The position numbers and the translations under genes were made by a program. A stretch of DNA of 6,541 bases, taken from contig JAQSDP010000101.1 of the NCBI GenBank assembly GCA_029945985.1, forward strand, positions 1 through 6,541, written 5' to 3'. Under the pieces are notes generated by a model. It did no database searches, was not told the DNA's origin, and saw only the letters and a list, made by a program, of their open reading frames with translations. Positions within the stretch are counted from its first letter, which is position 1; every line of letters starts with the position of its first letter. The stretch is from a bacterium. Its GTDB lineage: Bacteria; Acidobacteriota; Blastocatellia; Pyrinomonadales; Pyrinomonadaceae. This document shows, in pieces, positions 5,460 to 6,541 of the stretch.

Positions 5460-6457
5460 TTGATCAGCTCCGTCATTATGGCCTTTTGAATGTGGAGGCG
5501 GTTCTCAGCCTCATCCACCACGATCGAGTTTGGTGAGTCGATCACAGAATCGGTGACGATCACGTTCCGCCGAACCGGCAGGCAATGCATAAACCTGGCA
5601 TCCGCCGTCTTAGACATCTTCGCGTCGTCGACGATCCACTTGTCACGATATAGCGCTCGCTCACGGATTTCTCCCTCTGGGTCGCCGTAGAAATTCTTGC
5701 TTCCAAAGCTCTTCGCGTAAACCACCTCGATCCCGTTAAATGCTTCATCTGGGTCATTGGTGAATTCGACTGATCCGCCGTTTGCCGCCGCCTGCGACTG
5801 GATCTGCCCGAGCAGTGCATCATCCAGTTCGTAGCCCTTCGGATGAGCGATACGCAGATCGTGGCCAAACTGAGCCGCCGCAAGCGCGAAACTATTCGGC
5901 ACCGCCATCGGTAACGGCTTCGGATGCCATGCCCATGTCAGCAGAACCTTTTTCTTCTGGGTTCCAAGATGCTCACGTATTGTCATCATATCCGCCATCG
6001 ACTGACATGGATGATGCATCGCCGATTCGAGGTTTATGATCGGAATCGACGCGTACCGAGCAAACGCCTTCAGGATCGGGTCGGTTCGCTCAGTCTCCCA
6101 ATCTTCGAGGGCAGCGAAGGTGCGCACGCCGATCGCTGAAACGTAGCGCTCGAGAACTCGAACGAATTCGTTCAGATGCTCCGTCTTGTTCCCGTCCATC
6201 ACCACTCCCTCGCGATGCTCAAGCGTCCAAGACGTGCCCCCCGGCTCAAGAATCACCGCATTCCCACCGAGTTCGTATATCCCAATCTGCATAGACGCTC
6301 GCGTGCGCAGGCTCGGATTGAAGAAGACGAGCGCGATAGACTTACCCGACAATGGCTTCGTCGCCAGCCGATCCGATTTGAGCGCGACCGCATGATCAAT
6401 GAGTCCTTTGAGCTCGGCGGTTGAGAAATGCTCGGTTGTTAGAAAATCTTTATTCAT
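5456..6457 (-). CDS. argF': N-acylornithine carbamoyltransferase (acetyl- or succinyl-ornithine type)
   Basis: This 333-residue transcarbamylase moves a carbamoyl group from carbamoyl phosphate to an N-acylated ornithine, giving N-acylcitrulline; it replaces ordinary ornithine carbamoyltransferase in some phyla. The carbamoyl-phosphate site is SLRTR (49-53), with HPCQ (149-152) and HCLPVRRN (291-298). VMDGNKTEH (86-94) and the proline-rich WHPKPLPMAVPNS (177-189) are features of the acyl-ornithine branch. Compared from memory with the Xanthomonas acetylornithine enzyme, the specificity position Glu92 is Thr92 here, and the carboxylated Lys302 is replaced by Ile300. The PLPxAVPNSFA and HPKGYELD stretches are closer to the Bacteroides succinylornithine enzyme, which however has Pro at the first position. 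The acyl group therefore cannot be assigned. The start at ATG 6457 overlaps the upstream gene by 8 nt, and the stop overlaps argB by 4 nt. Family assignment is firm. Confidence 0.93.
   Translation of the reverse strand: MNKDFLTTEHFSTAELKGLIDHAVALKSDRLATKPLSGKSIALVFFNPSLRTRASMQIGIYELGGNAVILEPGGTSWTLEHREGVVMDGNKTEHLNEFVRVLERYVSAIGVRTFAALEDWETERTDPILKAFARYASIPIINLESAMHHPCQSMADMMTIREHLGTQKKKVLLTWAWHPKPLPMAVPNSFALAAAQFGHDLRIAHPKGYELDDALLGQIQSQAAANGGSVEFTNDPDEAFNGIEVVYAKSFGSKNFYGDPEGEIRERALYRDKWIVDDAKMSKTADARFMHCLPVRRNVIVTDSVIDSPNSIVVDEAENRLHIQKAIMTELIK
5468..5471 (-). promoter_or_regulatory. Ribosome binding site of argB inside the argF' end
   Basis: GGAG on the minus strand, 8 nt before the argB ATG at 5459, lies within the last codons of argF'. 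Together with the ATGA overlap it supports coupled translation and fixes the argB start. Confidence 0.65.
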
Positions 6458-6541
6458 TGATTCCGATCAGTGTCTCAGGCGAGAGGTCCAGCATTTGTCC
6501 TATATGCTCGATCCTGATGTCGGGAGACGGATATTTCGTGA
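6450..6541 (-). CDS. C-terminal fragment of an unidentified arginine-operon gene
   Basis: One minus-strand frame stays open from the right edge (first full codon at 6539) to a TAA at 6450-6452, encoding the last 29 residues of a protein that ends SPETLIGINE. The other two minus-strand frames contain stops here. The stop overlaps the argF' start by 8 nt, the same tight packing as argF'-argB, which supports a real co-transcribed gene. An arginine gene such as argC, argD or argG would be expected from context, but this tail does not resemble the ends of those proteins as I know them. I do not recognise the family. The 5' part lies outside the window. Confidence 0.55.
   Translation of the reverse strand, partial: TKYPSPDIRIEHIGQMLDLSPETLIGINE

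Noticed and set aside
4603..6424. Plus-strand open frames antisense to argB and argF'
   Set aside because: No ribosome sites or domains are evident; both sense genes are intact and conserved in motif content.
1..6541. Mobile elements, CRISPR arrays, integrase sites or large repeats
   Set aside because: No transposase or integrase motifs, spaced direct repeats or terminal inverted repeats were seen; no attachment-site duplication is visible near the tRNA 3' end.

Overview
This 6.5 kb window is a gene-dense bacterial chromosome segment of moderate, roughly mid-50s GC by eye. There is no sign of phage, insertion sequences, CRISPR or plasmid functions. An arginine operon that uses an N-acyl-ornithine carbamoyltransferase (argF') instead of ordinary ornithine carbamoyltransferase, together with the tpiA-secG pair, fits Acidobacteriota or a neighbouring phylum with this arginine route (Bacteroidota, Rhodothermota and Gemmatimonadota are alternatives). 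That assignment is an inference from gene content and is weakly held.

Layout. (1) Positions 4-3147, minus strand: a tightly overlapping three-gene operon. It is read ketosynthase (KSalpha/FabF-like), class I SAM methyltransferase, then a geranylgeranyl-reductase-type FAD oxidoreductase. The junctions overlap by 4 and 8 nt, so the genes are probably co-translated. Together they look like the condensing and tailoring part of a lipid or polyketide pathway; the rest would lie beyond the left edge. (2) Positions 3148-3270: a 123 bp divergent intergenic region that should hold promoters for both directions. (3) Positions 3271-4567, plus strand: tpiA (triose-phosphate isomerase), secG (protein-export channel subunit), a CCA-encoding tRNA-Leu(GAG), and a Rho-independent terminator. 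(4) Positions 4572-6541, minus strand and convergent with the previous unit: an arginine biosynthesis operon read as an unidentified upstream gene (only its last 29 codons are present), argF', then argB. These genes overlap by 8 and 4 nt.

How the genes work together. ArgB phosphorylates N-acylglutamate and ArgF' carbamoylates an N-acylated ornithine, so both act in the acylated arm of arginine synthesis. Residues of ArgF' compared from memory with the acetyl- and succinyl-ornithine enzymes do not settle which acyl group is used; this is the most testable biochemical question here. TpiA and SecG are housekeeping genes. The secG to tRNA-Leu(GAG) neighbourhood resembles secG-leuU of E. coli.

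The most novel-looking part is the ketosynthase, methyltransferase and flavoprotein operon, whose ketosynthase carries active-site motifs like those of aromatic type II polyketide KSalpha subunits but has no chain-length-factor partner next to it in this window.
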